NCBI RefSeq assembly: GCF_030867145.1 | Contig: NC_134428.1 | Coordinates: 25,027,537 to 25,091,536 of the forward strand | DNA length: 64,000 bases | From: Opisthocomus hoazin | Taxonomy: Eukaryota > Chordata > Aves > Opisthocomiformes > Opisthocomidae | Direction of reading: 5' to 3' | Shown here: positions 53,982 through 64,000 of the stretch, in pieces | How the letters are laid out: every line of letters begins with the position of its first letter | Position numbering within the stretch: position 1 is the stretch's first letter | Notes under the pieces: model-generated | Told to the model about the DNA's origin: nothing | Seen by the model: only the letters and a program-made list of their open reading frames with translations | Database searches by the model: none | Translations under genes and position numbers: made by a program

Positions 53982-56900
53982 GTGTGAGAACTGACCGTGG
54001 CAAAGGTGGGGGTGGTGCCCGCATGACCTGAGCTGAGAGGATCGGAGGGAGGGTTTGCTCACTCTCCATTTTGCCATTCATTCCCTCTCCAGTCATGCCC
54101 TTTTACCTTACCTCTCAATTCATTCTCTAGTGAGACAGATGTAGATCTCGCCTGCTTTGAAGCTGCAGCATTTTCGTTGTTCGGTGTTTGAATACTTTTG
54201 AGATATTAGATGGGACGGTGTTGTCCTGTGTTGGGTTACGGGGTGTTTCCTCAAACACGTTGCTCTGTTTGTAGAGCCTGAGCTTGGTGAAGTTTATGTG
54301 GTGGCAGTTAGCACAGCTGGAAACTGTTTCTATTTTATGAAAACCTTATGGTTTTGTGAAAATTTAAAAAAAAAATTGCAGTAATCAGTGCAGCAAGTCT
54401 GCAAGCAGAACAGTTGGCACACAGGGAGGAGAGCACAGAGGAGGGAGAAGGAGACCAGAATCCCTTCCCGTCTGCGCTGGAGCAGCCGGGCTCTGACCTG
54501 CTGGAAGGCTGGTGAGCCGGCCTTAGCGTCCCTCCTTTCCCTGCCCTGCTCCCGTGAGCTGGGCGAGCGCCACAGCCAGTGAGTTATTAGCTTTTCTGGA
54601 GAAAATTGGATGTTCTGTGCTGGAGGTGCAAAGCTGCTTGGCTGCAGTTCTGTGAGAGTGCTAGTTTTGACGAATCATTTGCTAATGGAAAAAAGTTTGT
54701 GGAGAGATTCCTGAAAAGCTCCGGTGATGACTAATGGTTGGATCGTTTTGGACAAATGTGTAATTCATTTTTCAGTGGTGCATGATCCCCTTTGCGAAAT
54801 GGAGAAGTGTTTCTAGTAAGATAAACTGTTAGCTGATTTCTACATTTCTTTCCAGGAGCTGAGCGTGGAATGTGGATTAAGTAATAGGATACGAGCAATC
54901 AGTCAAATTTGTGAAGTGGCAAAAACGAAGAAAATTGAAGAGGTAAGTTGCAAAGTGGTCAGTGAAGATCTGAAGGATGAACATTTAAGCAGCAGCTCTT
55001 AACTTATGGTGACAGGCTCCCGTAGTTGAGACTGCCTGCTAGGATCGGTAAGCCCAGCAGCTGTGTGTTGTGCTGTCCCAACCTGTAAAAGGATGGCCGA
55101 GGAAATTGGTCTTGTCCAACCCACCGACCGTGGAGCAGAGAGGACGTAGCTGATGGGCCTGCTGAGCTGAACGGAAGGAGAACGCCGTGGAGGTTGGGGC
55201 CTGTTCAGGACAGTTGACGGGAGAGGATGTAAATCCTGCAGAAGAGGTGTTCGCTAGCTCCTTCTGTCCTGTTAATAAGCAACCTCAGATTGGTTTAAAC
55301 TCCTCTTGTATTTGGGTGAAGGTTTCTGTGCAAATGTTCATGCTGAAGGAAGTGTGTGTATGAAGAACTCGGTTGCTGGGGTGCCAGCTGTCACCTGGGA
55401 CAGGAGCTGGTGTCTCTCGTGTGGTTCATCTGCGCTCATGAGCGGACAGGTGGGAGTGTCCCTCAGAAGAGAGAACTCTCAGCGTGAAATCCCTGGAGAT
55501 CTTGTTCATTAACTTGCTGTAATTAACGACTGACCTACTGCATAAAGATCCTAGAAGCAGTTTAACTTTCCTGCTACTGCCTGTCCCCTGTGTTTGTTTT
55601 CAGCACGCGGTGGAAGCAATATGGAAAGTGGTAGCTGATATGCTCCAGCCAGAGCGCCCCGTCGAAGCCAGACACGCCGTTCTTCATCTGCTGAAGTCAA
55701 TCGTTCAAGGACAGGTGAAAACAAACAAACTATGGGAGAAACACTACACTTAAACTAGGGTCTGTGCAAAGGATGAACGTGAAAAATATCGGGTGGCTCT
55801 TTTCTACAGCTTTCCGTGTTTCTTATTTTGGTGGTGCCTAGTAAATGGGAAGAGGAAGCATTTTAATTTAACTATTGGGTGGATCTTGTAGCAAAACTTT
55901 TCATACACCTCGTAGAAAACTTTTCTGTTTTGGGCCAATGTTCTTGTAGAGGAAGGAATGTTTTGGGTTAAGTTCAGCATAGCGTAGCAAATTTTAAATG
56001 GTCTTTGCCCAGACATATTAGTCCTAGTCTGAAGCTGGTTTTGATGTTTCAGTGTGTCACACATGCAAGAAGTTCTGTGCGAGATACTTGTCTAGCCTGG
56101 CCAAGTTAAGCATACTGTGAATTCTTCAGATTTCACAACGTGCTGCACAGCCTAAGGCTGTATCAGACCAAAGTTCTAGTTTTCAGTATTCTAGAAAAGC
56201 AGAGATAGGTGCTTACGAATAGAATCACAGAATCACAGAATGGTAGGGTTTGGAAGGGACCTCTGTGGGTCATCTAGCCCAACCCTCCTGCCGAAGCAGG
56301 GTCACCTACAGTAGGTTGTAGAGGACCTTGTCCAGGCGGGTCTTGAATATCTCCAGAGAAGGAGACTCCACAACCTCCCTGGGCAGCCTGTTCCAGTGCT
56401 CCGTCACCCTCAGAGGGAAGAAGTTCTTCCTCATATTCAGAGTGGGCATTGATTCTGGTTTGTTGGGTGGTTGTTTTTTAAGCGCTCTCCTGGCAGTGCT
56501 GCCACTTGCAGTTTCCCTGGGGTACTCTGAGTGTTGGATGCTGTCTGTGTGTTGCTGGACAAAATGCCTCCAACCCTGAGTGCTGATCTAACTGACTGAG
56601 GAGACCTGAGCCGTTGTCAGTAGCCAGGAGAGGTTGGCGGGATTTTGAAGAGACTTTCATAGACCGTAGGAAAACAAAATAATTTCAAGCATGAAGATTG
56701 CTGTTACAGACCTTGATAAGGTCCAGGCCTTAACTGTCTTTGTTTCATTAGTGACATTGTTATTCTCCCCCCCGCCCCCCTCTCTTTTTTGTTTTTTAAG
56801 GGTGAGAGATTAGGGATCCTCAGAGCACATTTTTTTAAGGTTATTAAGGACTATCCCTCCAATGAAGACTTGCATGAACGGCTTGAAGTGTTCAAGGCTC

Positions 56901-59900
56901 TAACGGAGAATGGACGATACATCACCTACTTAGAAGAAGAGTTAGGTGAGGATTGTCTCTGCCCCTCCTCAGTTTGGTGGGAGTAAGTTAAGGGATGGGC
57001 ATTCAGTGGTACGAGAAACAGGTAGTGATAACACTTCTGGGTAGAAGGTGTATCGTAACAATTTGTTTTGCTTCTTTAGCTGACTTTGTGCTACAGTGGA
57101 TGGATGTTGGTTTGACTTCTGAGTTCCTTCTGGTTTTAGTGAACCTGGTGAAATTCAATAGCTGCTATCTGGAAGACTATGTAGCTGACATGGTCCAGTA
57201 AGTTTTTTTTTTTTTTTTTTAACTCCTACATGCTTATTCTTGGTAAATTACAGGGGAGAGTTGCAGATCAATACACAGATAAGTGGAATGTTTTCCATCC
57301 GATCTGGATCTGTTCCATTCCAGGTCATACCTAGCATTTCTGACACGTATTTGATTTTCAGTTCTCACAACGTTCAGATCTGTTTTAGTGTCACTGCATG
57401 TGCTTTCCCCATTTCATGTGATGGACCCGATTGCATTGATTAGTCTCACAAAGGCTCTTTGCTGTCGTGTTAGTGTAGGCATACTGAGTTGTGTTTAAGG
57501 GCAACTTTAAGCTAACTTTTATTAGGAGGTCATAGTGTTCAGTGTCTCTAGCAGTGTTATCAACAACAGCACAGTAAGGGGAATGATGAGTAAAATAACA
57601 TGCCAATTTACTTGTCTGTTTTGGCTCTTTGTAATTTGCCTAAAATCATATTAAACAAACAATTACAATTAAATATTCTTTCCTAACAGCAAGATATGCC
57701 TCTTGTGCATTCAGACTTCATCATCTGTGGACATAGAGGTCAGTAGTTTCAGTCCCTCTTAGTACTGTAGACTTCTTTGAAATTCTTTGACACCGTAACT
57801 TTTGCAGACGACCATAGCATCAGACTCTCCTCTCGGTTTATTCTCATATTACAAGAGATCTAATACAATGTTATGAAGTATTTGTAAGCTGTTGGATCTC
57901 GTACACCAATAATAATTTTATTTTAAAACAGACAGAGCATTGGTAAATTTCATAAGCAGATCAGTTTTTCAACAGTGCATTTTAGGGTTTACTTTCCATC
58001 TTGCTATGATTTAGAAAGAAAAAAGAAAAAAAAAAAGACATATCTGTATCCCTTTTGACTTGCAGATTTCCTGGGTCTGCCAGGTTAGGATTTGACCCGC
58101 TTTGTTCCTGGAGAAGTACATAACCATTTTGCCTTTCTCTTTCCCAAAGATTTCCTTGCAAGTCCTAGATGCAGTTGTTTGCTACAACTGTCTGCCGTCA
58201 GAGAACCTGCCAGTGTTTATCATCACTTTGTGCCGTACCATCAATGTGAAGGAGCTCTGCGAGCCGTGCTGGAAGGTCAGAACTTTCTTGTAGCTTTGTT
58301 TTTTAACGAGTTTACTGTCCTGGCCTGGTAGATGAAGTGTTGGGTGTGCCTATGCACATTTGCCATAAATTTCAGTTTGCTTTTAAGAGTAAATTAATAA
58401 AAGTTTCAAGTGTTAAGGGATCAGCACTTTGTTGGTGTAAGTCCATCAGGTCTGTGGAATTTACCCGTGGTTTCCTCTCGGCTGATGTGGCAGGCTGCCT
58501 GTTCTCTAGTGCCGTGGAAATGGCCGGACACATTGACTTGCCATAAGTGGGCACGGTTGGCCAGCCAACTGCGTATCTAGGCTAGTGAGTGTTTTAACAA
58601 TCGCATATTTAAGTGTTCTCTTTGAATTTGCAGCTTATGCGCAACCTTTTGGGGACTCATTTGGGACACAGTGCCATCTACAACATGTGCAGGATCATGG
58701 AAGACAGGTAACGAAGGTGTATCTAACAAAACCCAAGGAATTCAGTACAGGTCCTGCTGAGACAAATAGGGAGTCACAGCAGAACAAACTGAAGGTTCTG
58801 GTGCTTAGAAGTGAATTCCCTTTCTAGTTCTGCTGCTGAAGTGCTCATTTTTTTGGCTTCTCTGAATTTGATTTTCCTTTGTTTAAAGTTGTACTAAATA
58901 TTTTTCTGCTTTTAATGTTTGTAAATTGCTGTGCAAGGCTCTGATGTATAAGAGCTGGGAAGTGCTGTTGTGACAGTGTGTATTCCTACTCACTCTCATA
59001 AGCTAAAATAGTCGTAGCATGGTCTAAGTCTTCCCTTCCATCTGTTCTTAGAGCTTACATGGCGGATGCAGCGCTGCTGAGGGGAGCTGTGTTCTTTGTT
59101 GGGATGGCTCTGTGGGGTGCTCATCGCCTCAATTCACTCAAGAATTCCCCAACTTCAGTGCTGCCTTCGTTCCTCAAGGTAGGATGGGATGCTGGAGGAA
59201 CTGCTTAGTCAGGTGTACATCTGGACCTGCACCAATTTAGAACAGAAATGTGGCCCCCTGCACCACAGAGACCTTTGTATGCCTGAAAGATGAGAGGCAG
59301 CAATGGAGTATGGGGTGAAGCATGGGGAAACAGTAAAACAACAGTGGATTTAAGTTTGAAATTGAGGCTGCCTCCTGGAATATCTTTATTGGCCAGAAAA
59401 GCAAAGTCTGAATTCTTGTAATCAAATATCTACATTGTGGGTGCTTTTAGCTTTGAAAATAAACTGCAAAAACTTTAATTCTTTCCAGTGTGTGGTACAA
59501 GAAGTGAGGGACAGTGTCTTCAGGGAAAGCCTTAGGGCTCTCTTAAAATTTTTTCATCCAAGTGCATCAAGCAGGAATTACTAGCTTTAAGCTCACGTGT
59601 CTGCTCTGTCAGATGGGACTGTATTTGACATCTGATCTACAGCTGCCTGCAGGAGTGCGTAGCTGCACTTTATACAATGGTTCTTTGCTTTGCCCTTTGT
59701 GTGTATAGACTTGAATATGTTCATCTTAGACCTTCAGGCTAAGTTCCTAGTTAGTAAGGTGTGTTTCATTTGCATTTAAGAGGGTTTCTGATCACTGCTT
59801 TCCAACTGTTAACTGGCTGAAATGCTTTGTGTTCCAGGCCATGACATGTCCCAATGCAGTTGTATCTTATGAGATAGTTCTGTCCATAACACGTCTAATA

Positions 59901-62900
59901 AAGAAGTATGGGAAGGAGCTGCAAGCTGTAACGTGGGACATCCTTTTGGACATCATGGAGCGATTACTGCAACAGCTGCAGGTAAGTGTGGAGCCTGTCT
60001 TGATTGCTTGCAATCAAAAGACTTCGCCACAAATATTTTTGCAAATTGATCTCCCGTTTGTACATCCTAGTGAACTTTGAAGCTGGATGAAGTTTTAGCT
60101 CAATTCTCAATACTGTGCTTCTCAACTGAGTTCTCTGTAGCTGAAGTTAGCATGTTCTGGTAAGGTGGAAAGTCTTTTAGGAATGTTTTTGTCTCTGTTT
60201 CAGAGTCTGGAGAGCCAAGAACTTAAGTCCATTGTACATGATCTTTTGACTACAGTAGAAGAACTTTGTGACCAGAATGAATTCCATGGCTCTGAAGAGA
60301 GATTTTTTGAGCTGGTGGAAAGATGTGCTGATCAGAGACCAGTAAGACTTTATGTGTTAATGTCTTCCTTTGTTGCCAGTTGAATCCGTTTTGTTACTCA
60401 GTACAGTTGACAGTTGGGAGTCCTAAAATAGCAAGTGGTCAGAAAATCACAGCAAGGACTTATATGAGCTTTATTCTCAGGGTGGGGGTTGGGGGAATGA
60501 GTATATTGTATTTTCTTATAGACTAAAAAAAATTCTTGATCTTTCTGTGAAAGGAATCTTCTGTATTAAACTTGATAACATACAGAGCTCAGTCCATTCA
60601 TCCTGCCAAAGATGGCTGGATTCACAACCTGCAGATGTTAATGGAGAGATTCTTCAGGTATGAAATCATAACTTTGTGAATACAAGGCACTTTCAAATGT
60701 TTCTTGCCACCTTGTCTTGTTAAACAATTTTGTTTTCTGAAGTTCTGATGTTAGTAAGTGACTGCTAAGAAGTATGGTAGTTCCAGGGCAGAGTACATGA
60801 AAGGATTTTGTTTAACAGAAGAAAAACTTTCCACTGAGTTATTTATGCTGCCTTTTTTTTTTTTTTTTCTTTTTATTTCCATTGGATGGTGCTATTCCAG
60901 TTAGCTTGGGCAGTTATGTGTTCCACTCCACAACACTTTGTAGTTCTGACACCAAACGAGGCTTTCCTGTTAAGCATCAGGATTCTGTATGGGTATCCAG
61001 CATTAAAGTTATCTGGTTTTGAATCGGTACTGCTAAAAGTATTCTTGTGCTCTGAGATATCAACATGCAGCAATAACAGACTTCTGGCTTATCTGGGAAA
61101 TGGTGCCAAAGAGCAGCTCTTTCTTGGTGCCAGATGTTTGGTTTTAAATTTGCTCATTGGAGCACGTTCTTCGTAGTTTAGATTGGAAATGGGAAAACTG
61201 CAGTTACAGGTCTCCAGAATAGTAAAAGTTGAACTGGGGTTCCAGTTTCCGATTGTTCTTGAGCCTGATTTCATATGTAGAGACATTAACTGAAGGCTCA
61301 GCTGATCTCTAACAGTTATTGTTTTAACTCTGAAGAAGTTTCTTAGTTTACTTTAGTCTTACTTTCCTTTTCTCCTCTCCCCCCATCCCTAAATATCAGC
61401 AACTTTATTTTATTCATCTTGAATTTGCTCTTCCCATTTTAGGAACGAAAGTCGCAGTGCTGTTCGTATTAAAGTTCTGGATGTCTTGTCCTTTGTCCTG
61501 AGCATTAACAGGCAGTTCTATGAGGTGTGTGCTTTACCTGTTTCTGAGGGTCACAGGTGAGATCTTGAGCGGGTGGGAGAGGCTTTGGTGAGGTGTGTTT
61601 TATGGTGTGCTTCCAGTCATCTCTGCCACTGGGGAATGCACAGAACTGTGCTTTACATGTTGCACACAGTAGACCTGTTTCTTTAGGATGCTTGTAGGAG
61701 GACTTGCCTTTTAATTATCCTTAGTTGGGTACGGGTGTGTGCAGCTTGCAGTGGGAGCTGCTGTGTTTTGAGGTCGTGTCTGGTTGTGTATTTGGTTCAT
61801 TAATTCCATATACATTTTGTTTTGGAAGAAAGGAAGGTCAGTGTGAGGGATGCAGAGTTTATTTAAGAGCTTTTTACAGAGATGAGCTCTGGACATAATC
61901 TGACGTGAGCAGGTTGACTTGTCTTGGTGCTTGCAGTTTATTGCAATCCAAGATGGAAACTGTCCAAGAGAGGAGTTATGGAAGAGCTCTGGGGATTACA
62001 TCAGCCCCTTGGAATGTACCCAGAGTGTCAGAGGACAGGAAGGGGCAGAGTTGCTGCTTAGATTCCATCAAGACTTGTGAAAACGCAATGCTTTTGCGTG
62101 TTTCCTCTCTCTCTTGAAAAGCCAAGCCCTAGAAATCCTTCTGAACAGTCTGTTTGAGCCTGGGCTATCAAATCTGTGTAAGAGATGAAAACCAAAGCAC
62201 TGAATCCAAGTTTGACAGAAGTCGTAAATATTTGGAGGGATGGCATACAGAACTACTTAATTGGATGGAAGAGGAAAGATCAAGGAACCAAACAGTTGAG
62301 GAGCAAGCCTGATATCAGAATATCAATGTTCTTGTGTTTGTAATTATTTGTCTCTTTAATATGCTGATTGAACAACTGACAGTATAATGTCCAGGCTTAG
62401 TAAGGTCTGTCCTCTTGCAGGAAGAGCTGATAAACGTGGTTGTGATCTCTCAGCTGGCTCATATTCCGGAGGATAAAGACCATCAAGTCCGAAAACTGGC
62501 CACTCAGCTACTCGTAGACCTGGCTGAAGGCTGCAACACGCACCACTTCAACAGCTTGCTTGATATCATAGAAAAGGTGAGGCTGAGTTTCATCTGTTGT
62601 CAGTAGCATCACCACATCTTTTGCCAGATCCTCTTGCGGTGCTTGAGGAGACTGACCCGTGACTGTTACCAGTTTCATGGCTCAACAGGATATTGTAAAA
62701 CCACTGGGTTTTGGAGGGTGCAAGTCTGATGTGCAGAGTGGAAGGGAGCTTTAGAAATCCTACCGATGCACAGCCAAGCTACCTGACGGGGCTTGCAGAA
62801 TTTCCAGCAGGGGTGACTTGCTGTAGTCTTTCCTGACCTTCCAGGATGAAAATAAAGAGAAGGTGTGTTGCAAATTTAAACCCAGTATTACTTTTCTTTG

Positions 62901-64000
62901 TAAAAGGTGGCTGCACATTCTCTCTCATCTCCTTCTGAACTGGAAGAGAGGGACTTGCTGTCGTATTCGGCTTCTTTGGAGGATGTCAAGACAGCAGTTC
63001 TTGGACTCCTGATAATTCTTCAGGTAAATGCTGCAAAGCAATAAACACATCTTTAGAGTAGTCTTCTGCTGGACTTGGCTTTTTAGATAACTGTTCTCCC
63101 ACTATTAAATATCCCAACTTCTGTTTCATCCACTTAATACTTTAACTCTTGGTCATTCCTTTTGCTTTTGAGTACTGTATGACTGTTTGCCAAATGTTTT
63201 ATTTCTTAATTTCTATTGTACAATTAATATAAGCACGTTTTCATGTGTGGAGGGCAGATGTGTTCATCAAACAGCAGAAACGGAGTGGTTTATAACCTTG
63301 AATAGATCCGTTGTGTGTGGGTAGCGTGTCCTGAGATACGGTTAAGCAGATGCGAAGAGCTGGTTGTTCCAGCCACTGCCCTTCTGGAGCCAGGCAGAAT
63401 TGCTCTGGAGCCTTCGCAGAGGTTCTGTCCAGAGCCAGCTGTTCATCTTACTTTCAGGAGCAAGTTTTTGCTGTGTTTTTCTTGAATTCTTAGTGCACCT
63501 ACACATTTCTGACAAACAGGCGTCAGTCTGCCTGTTGGTTTGTGTTTCTGTTCCTCTGTAGACAAAACTCTACAGCTTACCCTCCAGCCACGCGATGCGG
63601 GTGTACGAGATGCTCATCCACCACGTCCAGCGCCATTATATATACGCGTACAGCCTTGCTGTTGCTAGCAGCATCCGACTGCAGGTATGAGCAGTAACCT
63701 ATGCTTTCAGGTCGAGAGCTGCATGTGGCCTTTGGCATTCCTGGCTGGCAGGTGGGGATTGTGTGCTCTAGAGCTCGCCAGAAGTAGAATGAAATGTTTC
63801 TTGGCTGATAGGAGTGTGTACTTGCAAAGGAATCATGTGGGGAGGTGGGAGAGCATTTGACTGGCTTGGGTTTTGACTGATTCTGATGTCTTCTCTGTTA
63901 CAGGTATTCGATTTCCTACTGATGCTTCGAGCTGACTCCCTCCACCGTCTTGGCCTTTCCAACAAGGATGGAGCAGTGAGGTTCAGCCCGTACTGTCTGT
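53844..64000 (+). CDS. TSC2: TSC2 (tuberin), 3'-partial, 17 coding exons
   Basis: Tuberin pairs with TSC1 and TBC1D7 in the TSC complex, the GTPase-activating complex for Rheb that restrains mTORC1 at the lysosome. Seventeen coding exons with AG/GT borders and agreeing phases join into residues 1-645 of a protein of about 1800. The start [15 protein letters not shown] matches human [15 protein letters not shown] and has a strong context (G at -3 and +4). The visible part is the alpha-solenoid N-terminal region: the TSC1-interacting segment (about residues 1-400) and the start of the following tuberin region. The C-terminal RapGAP-like catalytic domain lies beyond the window. Numbering runs level with human: the human hotspot Arg611 is Arg611 here, but human Ala614 is Val. 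Short exons and AT-rich introns contrast with the GC-rich neighbours. Confidence 0.97.
54856..54942 (+). CDS. TSC2: TSC2 exon 3 (residues 47-75)
   Basis: Acceptor ctttccag, donor GTAAGT, 29 codons. Peptides [20 protein letters not shown] and VAKTKKIEE match human [20 protein letters not shown]. Confidence 0.96.
55604..55714 (+). CDS. TSC2: TSC2 exon 4 (residues 76-112)
   Basis: Acceptor ttttcag, donor GTGAAA, 37 codons. Contains [20 protein letters not shown], matching human [20 protein letters not shown]. Confidence 0.96.
56221..56440 (-). mobile_element. CR1 3' fragment in TSC2 intron 4
   Basis: agaatcacagaatcacagaa through ttcttcctcatattcaga. It has the less GC-rich ggtcatctagcccaaccc form. 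Confidence 0.92.
56801..56945 (+). CDS. TSC2: TSC2 exon 5 (residues 113-160)
   Basis: Acceptor tttttaag, donor GTGAGG, 48 codons plus one base that splits Ala161. Contains [20 protein letters not shown], identical to human over this stretch. Confidence 0.96.
57080..57197 (+). CDS. TSC2: TSC2 exon 6 (residues 161-199)
   Basis: Acceptor ttctttag, donor GTAAGT followed by a long T run. CT completes Ala161, then [20 protein letters not shown] and [18 protein letters not shown], ending with CA for codon 200. Confidence 0.96.
57690..57738 (+). CDS. TSC2: TSC2 exon 7 (residues 200-216)
   Basis: Acceptor cctaacag, donor GTCAGT, 49 nt. The split codon gives His200 (Gln in human), then [16 protein letters not shown], matching human MICLLCVRTASSVDIE. 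Confidence 0.93.
58150..58275 (+). CDS. TSC2: TSC2 exon 8 (residues 217-258)
   Basis: Acceptor tcccaaag, donor GTCAGA, 42 codons. [20 protein letters not shown] through [13 protein letters not shown] matches human closely. Confidence 0.96.
58634..58707 (+). CDS. TSC2: TSC2 exon 9 (residues 259-282)
   Basis: Acceptor atttgcag, donor GTAACG, 24 codons plus AG of Arg283. [20 protein letters not shown] matches human [20 protein letters not shown]. Confidence 0.96.
59052..59178 (+). CDS. TSC2: TSC2 exon 10 (residues 283-325)
   Basis: Acceptor gttcttag, donor GTAGGA, one base plus 42 codons. [20 protein letters not shown] is near-identical to human. The exon ends SFLK where human has SFYQ. Confidence 0.96.
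59838..59981 (+). CDS. TSC2: TSC2 exon 11 (residues 326-373)
   Basis: Acceptor gttccag, donor GTAAGT, 48 codons. [20 protein letters not shown] and [16 protein letters not shown] match human. Confidence 0.96.
60204..60341 (+). CDS. TSC2: TSC2 exon 12 (residues 374-419)
   Basis: Acceptor gtttcag, donor GTAAGA, 46 codons. [20 protein letters not shown] is identical to human; the exon ends [10 protein letters not shown]. Confidence 0.96.
60554..60657 (+). CDS. TSC2: TSC2 exon 13 (residues 420-453)
   Basis: Acceptor tgaaag, donor GTATGA, 34 codons plus AG of Arg454. [20 protein letters not shown] matches human [20 protein letters not shown]. Confidence 0.96.
61443..61524 (+). CDS. TSC2: TSC2 exon 14 (residues 454-481)
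   Basis: Acceptor cattttag, donor GTGTGT, one base plus 27 codons. [20 protein letters not shown] matches human [20 protein letters not shown]. Confidence 0.96.
62421..62576 (+). CDS. TSC2: TSC2 exon 15 (residues 482-533)
   Basis: Acceptor tcttgcag, donor GTGAGG, 52 codons. [20 protein letters not shown] is identical to human; the exon ends [13 protein letters not shown]. Confidence 0.97.
62907..63023 (+). CDS. TSC2: TSC2 exon 16 (residues 534-572)
   Basis: Acceptor gtaaaag, donor GTAAAT, 39 codons. [19 protein letters not shown] matches human [19 protein letters not shown]. Confidence 0.96.
63562..63684 (+). CDS. TSC2: TSC2 exon 17 (residues 573-613)
   Basis: Acceptor ctctgtag, donor GTATGA, 41 codons from [19 protein letters not shown] to ASSIRLQ. 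Arg611, a known human disease hotspot, is conserved. Confidence 0.96.
63904..64000 (+). CDS. TSC2: TSC2 exon 18, cut by the window end (residues 614-645)
   Basis: Acceptor gttacag ends at 63903, then [20 protein letters not shown] and [12 protein letters not shown] to the window edge, against human [20 protein letters not shown]. No donor is reached. Confidence 0.95.

Larger units (their letters stand above)
53982..63903 (+). other. TSC2: TSC2 introns 2-17
   Basis: AT-rich, short to medium introns (largest 55715-56800, 61525-62420). The only interspersed repeat seen is the CR1 at 56221-56440. No snoRNA or other RNA gene was recognised, though C/D-box elements cannot be excluded by eye. Confidence 0.7.

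Overview
This is vertebrate nuclear DNA, almost certainly from a bird. It is full of 5'-truncated CR1 retrotransposons with the avian ATTCTGTG-type tail, and it carries the conserved block NHERF2 (SLC9A3R2), NTHL1, TSC2 in the same order and orientation as human 16p13.3. In chicken this block lies on a microchromosome. The species cannot be named from the sequence.

Layout. (1) Positions 1-41.4 kb: NHERF2 on the + strand. The window opens inside intron 1, so exon 1 (start of PDZ1) lies upstream. Six further coding exons follow at 4817-5074, 31212-31388, 34596-34749, 36633-36676, 37255-37317 and 40544-40702. Their phases join into 284 residues: the end of PDZ1, a linker, PDZ2 and the ezrin-binding C-terminus. 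Intron 2 is 26 kb of GC-rich DNA holding three large minisatellites and many CR1 copies. (2) 41.4-43.8 kb: space between the convergent 3' ends. (3) 43.85-52.03 kb: NTHL1 on the - strand, complete, six exons, 294 residues, with helix-hairpin-helix, catalytic Lys202 and Asp221, and the four 4Fe-4S cysteines. Two of its introns hold precise minisatellites of 39 and 40 bp. (4) 52.03-52.16 kb: CpG-rich divergent promoter with ETS and GC-box motifs shared by NTHL1 and TSC2. (5) 52.1-64.0 kb: TSC2 on the + strand, an untranslated first exon and 17 coding exons covering residues 1-645; the window ends inside exon 18.

Base composition changes sharply near 53.8-54.0 kb. Everything to the left is GC-rich and carries nearly all the CR1 copies and every minisatellite. 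The TSC2 body to the right is AT-rich with ordinary introns and one CR1.

The three genes do not form a pathway. NHERF2 is a membrane-cytoskeleton PDZ scaffold, NTHL1 starts base-excision repair of oxidised pyrimidines, and TSC2 is part of the TSC complex that restrains Rheb and mTORC1. The most notable unexplained structure is the 39-bp array directly upstream of NTHL1 exon 3. Every copy carries a pyrimidine tract plus AG and an open 13-codon unit in the NTHL1 frame, so alternative acceptor use would add multiples of 13 residues. Other points are the three skewed minisatellites in one NHERF2 intron, a CR1 subset with an altered 3' tail, and a CR1 tail abutting the NHERF2 exon 4 acceptor.
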